Source of the DNA: Viscum album
Taxonomy: Eukaryota > Streptophyta > Magnoliopsida > Santalales > Viscaceae
Direction of reading: 5' to 3'
Length of the DNA: 64,000 nucleotides
Assembly (NCBI GenBank): GCA_963277665.1
Contig: OY728120.1
Coordinates: 940,031,195 to 940,095,194 of the forward strand
Each line of letters opens with the position of its first letter. The first letter of the stretch is position 1. Positions 48,031-59,189 of this stretch are shown one piece after another. Position numbers and translations under genes: made by a program. Below the pieces are notes generated by a model. The model was not told the origin of the DNA. It did no database searches and saw nothing but the letters and a program-made list of their open reading frames with translations.

Positions 48031-49611
48031 ACTGACGTGAATGGGGTCGGAACGTCCTGGTGGTGGGCTTGATCCTCGTAGAGGCTTCCTATGTATCCTC
48101 ATGGCAGGGAATCAAAGTACACATAGTTAGGGTGAGTAGTTTAACGTCATGCGGGATGGGGCATTTGGGGCTTACGCTCTGAGGCAGCCCAAAGTGTTGG
48201 TGAACCGACCTGAAGGGGTCAGAACAACCAGGTGATGTGGTTGAACCTCATGGAGGCTTCCTACGTACCATGCCTTAGCATGGATCAAATTCCCTGTAGT
48301 TCACTGTAGGTGGGGGTCAGGGTCGGTGCCCACTCTAAGCTCACGCGAGTCATTCTCAGAGTGAGAAACAAGAGATAGCAGAGACCTGATGATCACGTCG
48401 CGAAGGGTGCGTCTGTGGGAAGTGAAGAGGGGATTATGTGTTGAGCGGCCCAAGGTGCTGGGACTTACTCCAGGATGGAGCCCCGGGGGAAAAAAAGCAC
48501 AGATGGAGAGGGATTTGGGAACGAAGAAAAGAGGAGTCCCACTTCCCATTATGCTCCCCGCTGGCTCTAGCGGTGGGGAAGTGCGGAGGTGCTTGTGTGC
48601 TACCTTTCTCAAGAGGGGATATGGGCATACACCAAGGATGTTTCACTTCCCCTATGGAAAAACTCCACTCCAAGAGGGAGGATATCATCCCATGTGAGGG
48701 GTGATCCCATCCCTGTGGAGATGAGCGGCGTAATGAATGTCTGAGCCGGGGGGACCCTGCGTGTGAGGCATGGGGCCAGATCACAGTTTAACGTCATGTG
48801 TTGAGGACGAGGTGCTTGAAAGTTTAACATCCTGCAGCTCGGACGAGGTGGGTTTACTCCACACCCATAGGACTTACATGACTGATACCCTCTGCTCCTT
48901 GTAGGAGGGAAGGTACCGGCAATGCCGTTCTAAGGGGGTGTCGCAGAGCGAACCATCAAGGGGTCTACATTAGAATGTATATGCGAAGAAGCAATAGCCG
49001 ATAGCGTTCCTATGCGAAGAAGCATGAGGAAAAGCAACGCAACCGGAAAAACCACCCAAGGGACCTTGAGGTTACTTTGTACGAGCCTGGAAGGTCGTAC
49101 GGGAAAACAACACATGGTGTGTATGCCCGGTGTGTACACCCGGGGCATCCAGAAGGAGGACATCGGGCGCCTACGCAGGGAGGCACCCGGGGAGTACCAA
49201 GGTGAGGGGTCCCAGGGGTTGCGCGCAAAGAAATTTTTGCTGCGAAAAGCACCAGGATGGCGTGTAATCGGGGAAGAGGACTTGAGCACGACTAGTAGGA
49301 CCGCGCCAAAGGGATATTAATTGCGCACAAGTGGAAAAGGCCACACCCAAGGGTAAGGCCGCACCTAGTGAAAGGGAGTGCGCGCAATTGTAACATTTTG
49401 CACGCAGTAGAAGGAATTGCGCACAAGGGAATAACACTGAAGGGTTTGGAATCCTGTTTAAGCCAGTGGGATTGCGCACAAAGGCGGATCCTGGGGCGAG
49501 GTGGCATGAAAAGGATCATTACCTGAAGGACATCTTGTGCACGTGAAAGTCCGATTTCACGCACGAGAGCCGGTTTGAATTCTGCAATCTCGAAATGGAA
49601 GGGGTATCCTT

Positions 49612-49620
49612 CTATTTATA
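49612..49620 (-). promoter_or_regulatory. E3 LTR TATA box (sense direction)
   Basis: TATAAATAG on the minus strand about 290 bases after the LTR start (49908), in CCTATAAATAGAAGG. The corresponding box in the 5' LTR, outside the window, would drive gag-pol. Confidence 0.65.
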
Positions 49621-49908
49621 GGCATTCGGCGGCGCGGAATGCAGGTTGGCGTGAAAAACATGTGCACTAGGGATGACGCCACGGAATGTTAACCACACGG
49701 GGAGGGAGCACAATTTTTTGCGCGCTGGCACCGATGAACTTTCGCAAATCCCGGACCCCTTCCACGTGGCACATTTTTTTCACGTGCATTCCCCTTTTTT
49801 CCACGCAACACTTCCGAGGCCTCCGGACCGAGCCTCCGGGTCTGAATATGACTTCGTTTTTTCATTTCGACACTACCTTTAGTAGTTATGGACTTTTAGG
49901 CGTCTACA

Positions 49909-49926
49909 GATTCCCCCCCCCCTCGG
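49909..49926 (-). other. E3 polypurine tract
   Basis: Minus strand CCGAGGGGGGGGGGAATC, with ten G in a row, directly before the LTR start TGTAGACG. Confidence 0.88.
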
Positions 49927-50090
49927 AATTGGATTGGTGAGGGGTCGCAACAATCAGATTCTAAGGGAAATGCCGAAACGACAAAGTTTTGGGTTCCGTG
50001 GGCCCCCTACGCACAAAAAACGTTGTTGCGCGCAAAATGCTTGTTGGCACGGAATACGCCTTCCGCACGGAGTGGAACCCCATATTCACC

Positions 50091-50097
50091 TATAAAA
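50091..50097 (+). promoter_or_regulatory. TATA box for antisense ORF of E3
   Basis: CACCTATAAAAGGGGCC on the plus strand, outside the LTR, 251 bases before the ATG at 50348. It is a textbook plant TATA context and points toward the antisense ORF, suggesting an independent promoter (inference). Confidence 0.6.
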
Positions 50098-52856
50098 GGG
50101 GCCATGGGTCCCCTGATCCGTACGCAACATTCTCGTGTGATAGGCTCAGATATCTCGTTCGTGAAATTGCCTCTATGCCTACGCGTAAAACCCGCTTTGG
50201 CAGCGCATAATTGCTTCCAATTTTGGATGTATTTAGGCGCCAACCTGGGATTTTCCGCGCTGACTTCTCTGATTTCTCACCCAGCTTCAGAATTTCGTGC
50301 AACACATCTAGATTCCGCACAACACTCTCGAATCACTTGGATGGAAGATGATGGCCGCAAACCAAGTAGATGAGGGGGAATTCGCCGCTCACAGAGATGA
50401 AATGGCATCGAACGAGGAGGTTTATGGCGCCAGGGTGGTTGTTTCCAACAACTATACTTTTTTAAACCTATTAACCCCTGCCCAGAAGGAGTACCCTTTG
50501 TCCAATAACCTTCCGCTATGGAACTTCAGCATTTTGGAGGAGGTTCCGCTGTCGGGATTCGAGGTTGATACATCGCGGTCATGGGTGACCCGGGAGGATG
50601 ACCTTTCCTGATACAACATCACCAACAATGGAAATCCTGCCAGAGAGACCAGGAACATGGATGTATATGTCCTGAACCTGAGGACCAGGACCATTTCTTG
50701 GGGTGATCCTGTTATGGGGAGTTCCCCAGCCCTCTATGCAAGCACGTTCCGTCAGAGCATCACAGACGATACTAAGGGCTGGCTGCAAGACTAGGATTTG
50801 CGGTTCAGAGGCAACATCATTAGTGAGTCGGCCTGGGAATACTGGTTTCTCCATACGTGCGACCAATTCGGGGCCGAGCTGCGGCACGTTGGTCTATTCG
50901 TGGCGGTGTGGACGCCGCAGTTCCACTTCTACCGCCATCCCGATCTCGGGCCGGAGCTGTTCACCCAGTGGTCCCCTAACACCAATACATTCCATATTCA
51001 CCATGGGGAAGTTGGAATTAGCATCTGGGATGTCCACTAAATCAGAGGTATCCCACTGGAGGGCTATCAATATGATGAGTTCCTTCCTCCGATGAACACC
51101 TGGGAGGACAGATCACGGACCCCCATGCTGACATGGCATCTGCTGGAGCTGGCCAAAGAGAGGCTGGAGGTCAAGGAATTCATGAAGGCAATCACCTACA
51201 AGGACTGGTTCAGCCTCTTCCTGGAGAAGAACCTGGTGGTCAAGATGCCGGGACGGGGAAAACGATGTCCAAACGTGGCTCAGAGGAGCAAGAATGGATC
51301 ATACTTGAGGATCCTGGAGGTGGGGAAATACCAATCATGGGGCTACCACGTTAATGAGGTCTATGACCTGAATTTTTGATATGTCGGGTTCCTCAACACC
51401 TTCCGGAGTGGGTGGCTCCTGCCGGTGTGGGATGCAAGGATTGGCATTCATACAACAACTTTGGTGATGGCGGAAACCATGGCCGCCAACAAAAGGTTTA
51501 ATCTGGGGCTCCCCATACTGGCTAGGTTGTACGCCATTCTGGGATGCATCTCAAGAGGGGGGTCACCTCGGAGGGTGTGTGGCCCCTTCCAGATCTTCCA
51601 TAGCTAGGTGGTGGCTCATCTTGGCGGGTAGACTTTCCCAAATGCCATTCATACTCCTGGAAATGGCCTGTGACCATATCTACTGAACATTTCCGGTGTC
51701 GCACCGATGACGCTCAGCGAGGAGGGAGTAAGGATCAAAATTTGTAACCATGACAAATTTTCCTTCATCCCATTCCCCACCCCGATCAGCCAAATGGTAG
51801 ACAATGGGAAAGGCTCACTAGAGAAGCAGGAATACTTCCAGAGCATCCAGGGTGGGGTGCTCGTGGCTCAGATTGACAAAAATATCTTCTGCGAGCCTTA
51901 CGTGCCGTCTCGATTCGCCAGGCAATTCGGGTGCCTCCAGCGAATGACGAAGAGGGTATTCACGGACATCTAGGAGGAGAGGAATCCCTACTTCCTTCAC
52001 CATATGTGGTTAATTATAACAACTTAGGGCTCTGGTGACGTCATTACCCTTCCTCCATCTGGGGGCGACACTGGCCTAGCAAAAGAGTATGCCGAACACT
52101 GGACCATCGCATACCCTGAGTAGATTTTTCACAAGAGAGTTCAGAAACTCGAGACTACCCGCATGGAACCTGAGTGACAAGAGAGAAGGCATGGTCCTAC
52201 TAGAAGGGGTATACCAGGGGCGCGCTAGGAAGTGAGGCCTGCACAGGCTGAGACCTCAGCAGCGGGGACATCAAATGGTGTTGTTGCGACCTCATTGCCA
52301 AGAGGGAGGGTCACACAGGGTGGACAAAGAACTTCTCGGGAAGCAGATAAGATACCCGCTCCAACCTTTCCATGATTCAATCTTCCTAGCGCTATGGTAA
52401 GCCTGGTTAACCTTGAAGCAGTCGATGAGCATCGAATCTCTCTGGCATAAGATAATGCGGGAAAAAGTGCAGCTGCCAGAAGTCGGGCTTGTTCGGATTT
52501 ATGACCGAGTAGACTTCCATCGGCGGAATGCATATCTAACGGACATGGACACATACACACAACAATGGGGTTGTCATGTGGAGCCACCTTTCTTAGTAAA
52601 AGTGATGCTCATCCAAAAGCATGATCCGGAAGTGATGTCGCCGGGAGAAGGTGACAGTGATGAGTCGGAGGATGATGAGATCAGAGAGGACGTGGGAGGA
52701 GAAGAAGAGAGTGAAAGAGAAGGTGAAGGAGATGATGAAGGAGAAGGTGAAGGAGAACCTGGAGGTGAGGGGTCACAAGGGGAGCCCTACCAAGAGAGTC
52801 TCCAGGAGAGCGGTGAGTTTGTCAGGTCTGACATTGACATAACCGAGATACTCAAG

Positions 52857-52932
52857 GTATGCTTCAACCCTCATCCATCCTTGTACTATCTTCCCTTTAC
52901 AACCCATATCCCATCTTCCTCGTCTTACTCAG
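52857..52932 (+). other. Putative intron in E3 antisense ORF
   Basis: CTCAAG|GTATGC to TTACTCAG|GAGCAC, 76 bases, pyrimidine-rich before the acceptor. It divides codons cleanly (phase 0): the exon before ends ...TEILK and the exon after is open for 72 codons (52933-53148). Confidence 0.65.
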
Positions 52933-53683
52933 GAGCACATTGGTGCCGATCAAGAGTCTCCAGTTGAAGGAGGGGAGGAAGCATCAATAGGTCCAGGCGG
53001 GGGACCGATGCCCATTATTGCGCTGACGTGTGCTGAGGAATCTCCTGCCATGACAACTCTTGCAGTGGCCAGAGCACCGGAGGCTGACGCTCTGAGTTTC
53101 TTTAATTCCCTTTCTTCGCTATTGGTGCTTACTGTTAGAGAACACAACTAATCGGAATGCTCCCTGTACAATGATCTCGGCGTTGGAGGCTCGTCGGGCT
53201 ACTGATCCCGGGCCTTCTGTGAGTGAATTATTGGCGGACTTACTGCCTCCTCCAGAACATACTTCCCAAACTGAGTCGGACTCAACAGTTGGTGAGTAGG
53301 GGGCAGCAGACATCAGTGGTGTTGTCATTAGAGTGAGGCCAGAAGCTAACGAAGGCACCGCTGCTGTTGGGGCAAGAGAGGAAGGTCGCCCAGACGTTGA
53401 GGATCCTATTCCTCAGGAAGGCATCACTGAGACAGATCCTGCTACTGACCTGCTGGTGGTCTTCCCTTTATACCGGCCCACTGATCCCGAAGAAATAGAT
53501 TATTCAGATTTAGAAGCGGCTAAGGAGAGCCAGATGATATAATGCAAAGGGTGGAAGTGCATCCAGCATTTTCTCAGGCAGCCTCAGACAGATTGGCTGA
53601 GGCGGATGTGATCGCTCTAGACCTGGCTATGTTTCCTATGTGCCGAAGGGGCTGAAGCTCAACACCTTCATCCGACGGTCCGT

Positions 53684-54081
53684 AATTACATGGCCGAGAA
53701 GATACGTGGGAGCAGCTAGCGCACCGACGTGCCCAGTGTCAGGAGGAATTGGTGAGCACCCAAACATTCCTGAGGATGGAGCAGGAAGTACGACACCTCG
53801 AAGAGAAGCAGACAAAGAAGGAGGCCTTCATTACAACATTCTCTAAGCTCATGGAGCAACTGACGTCCCAGCTTGCTGACGCCCAAGAACAAATGATGGA
53901 GGCGAGTCACCAGATGACCGTGCTTCAATCTGAACAGGTGCGAGCACAAGCTAGGATTGGAGAACTGCACTATGTGGATGCTGATGAAGAGAGAGTCTTC
54001 AGGGAGCGAGAAGAAGTCCTGGAAGCCACCAGCCAAAGGGTAGCGGTGTTGGAAAGATCTCTTCAGGAAGCTGACCCTTAA
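53684..54081 (+). pseudogene. Coiled-coil C-terminus of E3 antisense ORF
   Basis: Open from 53686 to the stop at 54079. The protein is rich in E, Q, R and spaced leucines (for example LMEQLTSQLADAQEQMMEA and AVLERSLQEADP) and should form a long coiled coil. PMD-type proteins of transposons often end this way. Listed separately because a stop/frameshift near 53683 detaches it from the upstream part. Confidence 0.65.
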
Positions 54082-54650
54082 GGGCCTTGTTTTGGCCAGC
54101 TCATGAACTTTTTGCTTTTACTGCTCATCATTTCGAAACATTGAATGGAAAAATCTATTTATATTTACCTTTGGTTTAATCCGCTCAACCATAATCCCGA
54201 AATAAATAACAATTCACCACTAAGCTCATGTGAGTCGTACCCAATGTGAGAAACTAAGGATGCTCGTATTATCATTTAGTTCAACCGTAGGGGCATCAAC
54301 CAAGCTTCAGATATCCAAAATCGAGCCCGAATTTCCAAGGAGAAGAGGAAGGCCCATCTAAAGGAAGGGGACCTCAGACCAAATTGATGTATCTTATTCT
54401 CAATGTGCTCTAATGCACGATCAGGGAAATTCCAGGAGCATTGAAATCAGTCCGAACAGAGGGCAATAGAAAATTTGAATCACGTTACCCCAAATTCAGA
54501 ACACAGTTAGGGCGGCATGGAAATGAGGATAGCTGTTGACCGTGGCGGAAATGTATCATCCATATCGCATTAGTCCGAAATGGGGACAACAAATGCGGGA
54601 TGACTGCTGACCATGTTCGCAACATGGGGATTGACTCAAATATCGTCGAT

Positions 54651-54900
54651 CAGTCTTCCGGAACATTGGCCCATGATAGTAGGTGGACCATAGGCCAAGC
54701 ATCCATACTGTTAGGGGGTCCCATCAAACATGAATAGTCTTCCGGAACATTGGCCCAGGATATCAGGTGGACCATAGGTTGAGCATGCATACTGTTAGGG
54801 GGTCCCATCAAACATGACCAGTCTTCCAGAACATTGTCCCAGGACAGCAGGCGGACCATAGGTCGAGCATCCATACTGTTAGGGGGTCCCATAAAACTTG
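54651..54900. repeat. 84-bp tandem repeat, three units
   Basis: AGTCTTCC(G/A)GAACATTG starts at 54652, 54736 and 54820; each unit ends GTTAGGGGGTCCCAT. Being 28 codons long it produces a repetitive frame on the minus strand that is not a gene. Confidence 0.9.
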
Positions 54901-55481
54901 AAAGATGATGAAGATCTGAATAAGGGGGCATGGAAAGCATGGAAAGTGAAGTGGTGGTTTGTTCAAACAGAATCCAACACACTTGAAACTACGCCACCGC
55001 AATGAAATCACATTAAGCGGGTGCATGAATCTGGTCATGGACCATTCCTACTCCTAGAAAGGACCTCTTTGGTGAGGGAACTGTCACTTCCCAACATCAC
55101 TATGGGTCATCCCGAACTTATTCAGGGCTAATTATACAGTTACACAACTCCCCGAGAATTCAGGCCAAAGGTCCGATAGTGAGGGGGGAATAGACTTGTG
55201 ATTCCCGAGGCTGGACCCAAGACGAAATGTCCGGGCATTCCTATGTTTCCCATAAGGATGGGAATCAAGAAACACATAGTTCGGGAAAGTATCTTAGTTT
55301 AAGGTCTTAGGACTCAGACCAAAGGGTAATGAGAGTAGGAGACACACGATAAGGTGGTCACGAAACCCGATGTGAATGAGGACATAAGCCGTACATACCA
55401 TGCGTTCCCTGGGGAAGTGTTCCGGTCAAGGGAGCGAACACGAACTTTAGGCTGGGCCCATGGGGAAGTGACCAGGCGGTC

Positions 55482-55520
55482 CTATGTATCCCATAATAAT
55501 GGGAATCAATACATACATAG
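55482..55520. repeat. Hairpin module, best copy
   Basis: CTATGTATCCCAT and ATGGGAATC...ATACATAG: two nested stems (CTATGTAT/ATACATAG and CCCAT/ATGGG) around an AATA loop. Related copies: 47344, 47559, 48089, 48261 in the LTR and 55241, 56061, 56857 in the spacer. Confidence 0.75.
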
Positions 55521-57084
55521 TTCTTGGAGGGTGGCATGTCACGACATGGTACCTGTGAAAAGGATGAAATGGGCATGCAGGTCTAGCCCTCACACCAAAA
55601 GAAGCATCATTTGATGTATCGTGTTTGTCCTTGAAGGTGAATGGTTTTTCATTTGTGGAGTGACTGACCTAGGGTAGAAATTCCTAGTATCTCCAAAATT
55701 TTCAATCCGTATACAGGCATTGACAAATGGTATGGTAAATGACCAATACCCAACGTGATTCCCTCTATGGAGAGTTCATCACAATGTAGTGTCGTTTTTC
55801 GTCGTGCGGCCGGGACGATATCATCACAGTGTACGGTCATGTGGTAGGACCAACCAGCACAGTTTAAGGTCATATGTCTTGGACTCGGGGTAATGCACAG
55901 GATGTGATAAAGCATACTAAATGTGGATGAGGACATAATATCATATCACCACCGCACGCGATTCCAGGAGGAGAGCATCGGGCCAAAGGGCCAGCGAGGG
56001 TTTAAAGATCAAGGGGCAGGAGACACTAGCCTCCAGCTGAGCTGGGCCCTAAACGCAATGTCTGGGAAACCCCTCATTTCCTGTGGGGATGAGGGTCAAG
56101 CTTCGCATGGCTCTTAGAGAATACCCAAGCCCATAATTCTAGTGCTCGGATCGTTAGATCCCCGAGAGATGTTGTAACTCAGCTTTGTCTGCCTGACGTG
56201 TGGAAGTGCACCGAGGGTTAGTGCAAGGAGTGTTGAGATTCCACCTTGACATGATTGGGTGGAACGTAATGTGAATCATGAAACCAACATTCAGTCTCTG
56301 AAGGATTTTGCGTGACAATGGAGGATTACTGCAGACCATGTTCGCAACATAGCATCTCACCGCGTCAGCCTGAAATGGGGAAAAACAAATGAGCGTCGAC
56401 CGCTGACCATGTTCGCAACACGGGACTTGTATAAATTTTTTGAATGAAACCCTCAGGGGAGTTGGCCTGTAATGGTAGGAGATCCCTTAGGCGTTGTATC
56501 CAGACCGTTTTTGGGTTCCCTCCAGGCGTGAAAGATAATGGGGGCCCGGATGAAGGGGAGCATGAAGCTTGAAAGGTGGATGGAACTTCCCTAAGTTTAA
56601 TCTGACACTCCAGGTCCTAGACCAGGGTACTCTGAACACATTAGAGGACCACTGAAAAGGGTCTAAGGGCTCAGTTTGAGAGAGGCCAAAAGATGGCGGA
56701 TTCCTGGGAGAAGGGGGCACGACGCCAAAAAACCTTGTACCACACCTATATATCCCCCTTGTAGAGAGGGACATGCCAAGAGGCTGAGGTGACTGGGAGA
56801 TCATGGGGTCTCTTAAGAGATAGGGATGGACCTGAAACCTAGGTGTTTAGGCGATCCTACATATCCCATAAAGATGGGAATCAAGCCACACATAGTTATA
56901 TAAGAACAGTTTAAAGTCGTGTAGGACAATGAAAGGAATTTCATCCGGGAATGGGTATGGTATGACGAGTAACCCAACATGAATGAGGTCATAATCCCAC
57001 ACCACACCATACAATCCCACAGAAGAGATCCTAGGCTGGGGGTCCAAGGTTGGGCCTCGGTTAGGGAGGCTTGACCGGTTTACA

Positions 57085-57262
57085 GTTTAACATCATGTAG
57101 GACGAGCATGCAGTTTAAGGTCATGCGGGACCACGGTACAATTTAAGGTCATGGAGGACCCAATAGTTAAGGGTCATGTCAGAACAAAGGGGCCCAGATA
57201 TTGGAAAAAATGCAGTTTAAGTTTGTCTAGGACCTGATGTAGTTTATGGTCATGCGGGACTG
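57085..57262. repeat. Cluster of GTTTAAGGTCATGYRGGAC motifs
   Basis: Six copies start near 57085, 57113, 57140, 57165, 57214 and 57242. Further copies: 47611, 48139, 48786, 48822, 55297, 55862, 56909. Several lie 15-25 bases after a hairpin module. Confidence 0.8.
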
Positions 57263-57270
57263 TGGTGCTC

Positions 57271-58460
57271 AGGCAAAGTACTACTTGAGGAACTTGGCAT
57301 TGGTGGGAGGAGTTATACGCTCACCATCCATGGTCACCAGGGAGTATGCACCATTGGGATAGACCTTATGGAAAATGAAAGGTCCCTCCCATTTGGTCTC
57401 CAACTTGGGTGGTTTCCTACAGGGGATTATTAGCGCCCTAAGGGATAGTACAAGGTCTCCTAGCAAGGAGCAGAGGTGAACCTTCTTGTTCAAAGCTCGA
57501 GCCATCCTACTCTGATGCCTTTCCAGGTTGTGCGAAGCATGAAGCCTATTCTCATCCAGTGCTTCCAATTCATCTAGACGGATTTCGGAAACTCTCTATG
57601 GTGTTTTTTGGTCATAGACCGCTGTGCGCAATGAGGTCAACTGAATCTCAACGGGCAGGACGACCTCAGTTCCGTACACCAGGGAATACGGGGTCACCTG
57701 GGTGGAATTACGAGTCGTCGTCCGATAAGCCCAGAGGGCGTTGGGGAGCTTATCCGGAAAACTCTTCTTATTCTGAGCAACCATATTTTGCAGAATGTTA
57801 GAGAGGGTTTTGTTAAATGCCTCGATCTGTCCATTTGCCTGCGCATGATAGCGGGAGGTATGGTTAGAGAGAATTTTGTACTTGGCGTACAATCTCTTCA
57901 GCTTGGCTGCTCGGAAGTTGGTGTCGTTATCTATGAGGATAGCGTGAGGTACTCCAAATCGATAGATGATATTGGAACTCACAAAATCAGAGATAGAACG
58001 AGATTTGACTTCCTTGAGCGGAATAGCCTCCGCCCACATGAAAAATAAATCCATAGTGGTCAGAATGAACTGACATTGGTGAGCCGTTGCTGGTGGGTAA
58101 GGTCCTATGACATTCAACCCCCAGACTGCAAAGGGCCAAGAATACTTGGTAGTGTGGAGAGGCTCTGGTGGCCGATGCACAATGTTAGCATGAAATTGGC
58201 ACGCATGGAACCTCTTGGCGAACTCGATGCATTCATGGATCATGGAGGGCCAGAAGTACCCCAGCCTCCATATCTGGTGAGATAACTTTGACCCATCCTG
58301 ATGGGAGACACATGAACTAGTATGAACCTCTTTCATGACCTGTGGAATCTCAACTCCTTGAAGGAAATAGAGGAGAAAACCATCAAATCCACGCTTATAA
58401 AGGATCTGCTCAAGGTCGGGACTGCTCTGAAGGGTAAACTGTAGCGCACAGTGTCAGGTT
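57271..58460 (-). pseudogene. E3 integrase, stop-interrupted but in frame
   Basis: Minus strand, ends at TGA 57271. Zinc-binding domain: VHTSSCVSHQDG...RLGYFWPSM...FHACQFH, where the first Cys of the pair is Phe. Catalytic core: WGLNVIGPYPPATAHQC, in which the first catalytic Asp is now Asn (AAT, 58112-58114, a G-to-A type change), IDNDTNF keeps the second Asp, and YHAQANGQIEAFNK keeps the Glu. Then WAYRTTTRNSTQVTPY and the C-terminal KWEGPFIFHKV, the GPY/F-type module. Stops at 58456, 57598 and 57283, none shifting frame. Confidence 0.87.
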
Positions 58461-58699
58461 TTATTGCACTCTACCCGGTCTAATGGAATATTACCATGTT
58501 GGAGGTATCCAACCAAGGGTTTCCTCCAATCGGCAACTATTTCGATCACCGCATATGAAGTACCCGGGTCTCCTGACGTAGGGGCTTCGACGGTGAGATG
58601 GTTTACCTGGGGGACGCAATCATCCCCTAGGGTAACGGGAGCAATGACTCTACGATGCACCACTTGGATAATTAGGTCATCCTGTTTGGGCTCTGCAAG

Positions 58700-59130
58700 C
58701 AACGCAGCCAGGCTGGCCAAAGCATCTGCTCAACCGTTCTGTGACCGAGGGATGTGAATGACCTCTGGACGAGAAGGGAACTGAGCCATTAGATGGAGGG
58801 TGCACTCCAGCAATGGAACGAGTTCTGGATTTCTGACAACATACTCACTATTGACCTTCTTTATGACCAACTCAAAATCCCCTTTCACATGAAAATGGGG
58901 TACATCGATCTCAAGGGCCAGTTCAAGACTAGTAATGAGAGCCTGATACTCTGCCTCAATATTGGTGCATCCCTCTAACAATAGGAATTAGTATGGTAGA
59001 ACGGCTTACTCTAGGGTGATGAAGACGATACCCAGGCCCACTCTATTGAGCTTAGGATTGTTGAGTCTCCTACTAGTGGGGATCTGGGAGGCACTTCCAA
59101 AGTGCATCTACCAACATGGGACGACATGAT
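58700..59130 (-). pseudogene. E3 second RNase H (archaeal-type, Tat hallmark)
   Basis: After the first RNase H and connector, the frame reads WxMHFGSASQ, VGLGIVFITLE, CTNIEAEYQALI, HFHVKGDFELVIKKV and SQNGxADALASLA. This is the aRNH fold order; EAEYQ and ADAL supply two of the acidic residues. The usual FDG Asp is not visible (FGS). Stops at 59110, 59008, 58990 and 58732. Acquisition of this domain defines Tat-lineage elements (known). Confidence 0.82.
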
Positions 59131-59189
59131 CGACTGAGAGGATTGCCTCACCAGGAAAACCTAGGTCCAGTGGTTGATCCACAAAGGTT

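Larger units (their letters stand above)
46599..49908 (-). repeat. E3 3' LTR (3310 bp)
   Basis: Starts TGACGC and ends GTCTACA on the plus strand, immediately left of the polypurine tract. The left edge is set by the abrupt change from the AT-rich old repeat. Contains the 40-bp minisatellite (47700-48030), four copies of the hairpin-type module and a TATA box near its upstream end. Overlapping frames on both strands here are compositional. Confidence 0.8.
50348..54081 (+). pseudogene. E3 antisense ORF: plant mobile domain protein, stop-riddled
   Basis: Runs opposite to gag-pol. From ATG 50348 (ATGATGG) one frame continues to about 52450 with 14 in-frame stops and no frameshift. It reads like the plant mobile domain (PF10536-type): LPLWNFSILEEVPLSGFEV, SAWEYWFLHTCDQFGAELRH, FHFYRHPDLGPELFTQWS, HHGEVGISIWDVH and FLNTFRSGWLLPVWDARI. 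After a frame change (52430-52640) come an acidic Glu/Gly-rich segment (52640-52800), a GT-AG intron, an open 72-codon exon piece, a short linker (53171-53542), and a coiled-coil C-terminus to the TAA at 54079. Several stops sit where Trp or Gln would be expected. The role of such ORFs in Tat elements is unknown. Confidence 0.8.
54082..57270. other. E3 spacer between antisense ORF and pol, repeat-rich and non-coding
   Basis: About 3.2 kb without credible coding capacity on either strand. It holds an 84-bp tandem repeat (54651-54900), four hairpin-type modules (55241, 55482, 56061, 56857), nine copies of a GTTTAAGGTCATGYRGGAC motif concentrated toward 57085-57260, and two dispersed copies of a GACCATGTTCGCAACA block (near 54610 and 56335, another near 56405). 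Both the antisense ORF and gag-pol converge on it, so it would be the 3' region of both transcripts (inference). Confidence 0.75.

Noticed and set aside
47215..49564. Many overlapping frames in the E3 LTR
   Set aside because: G+C-rich non-coding LTR; frames overlap on both strands and share no recognisable domain.
54650..54982. 110-aa repetitive minus-strand frame
   Set aside because: Shadow of the 84-bp tandem repeat (28 codons per unit).
55241..55520. tRNA-like or riboswitch structure
   Set aside because: Simple two-stem hairpins without cloverleaf or known aptamer features; kept only as repeat modules.
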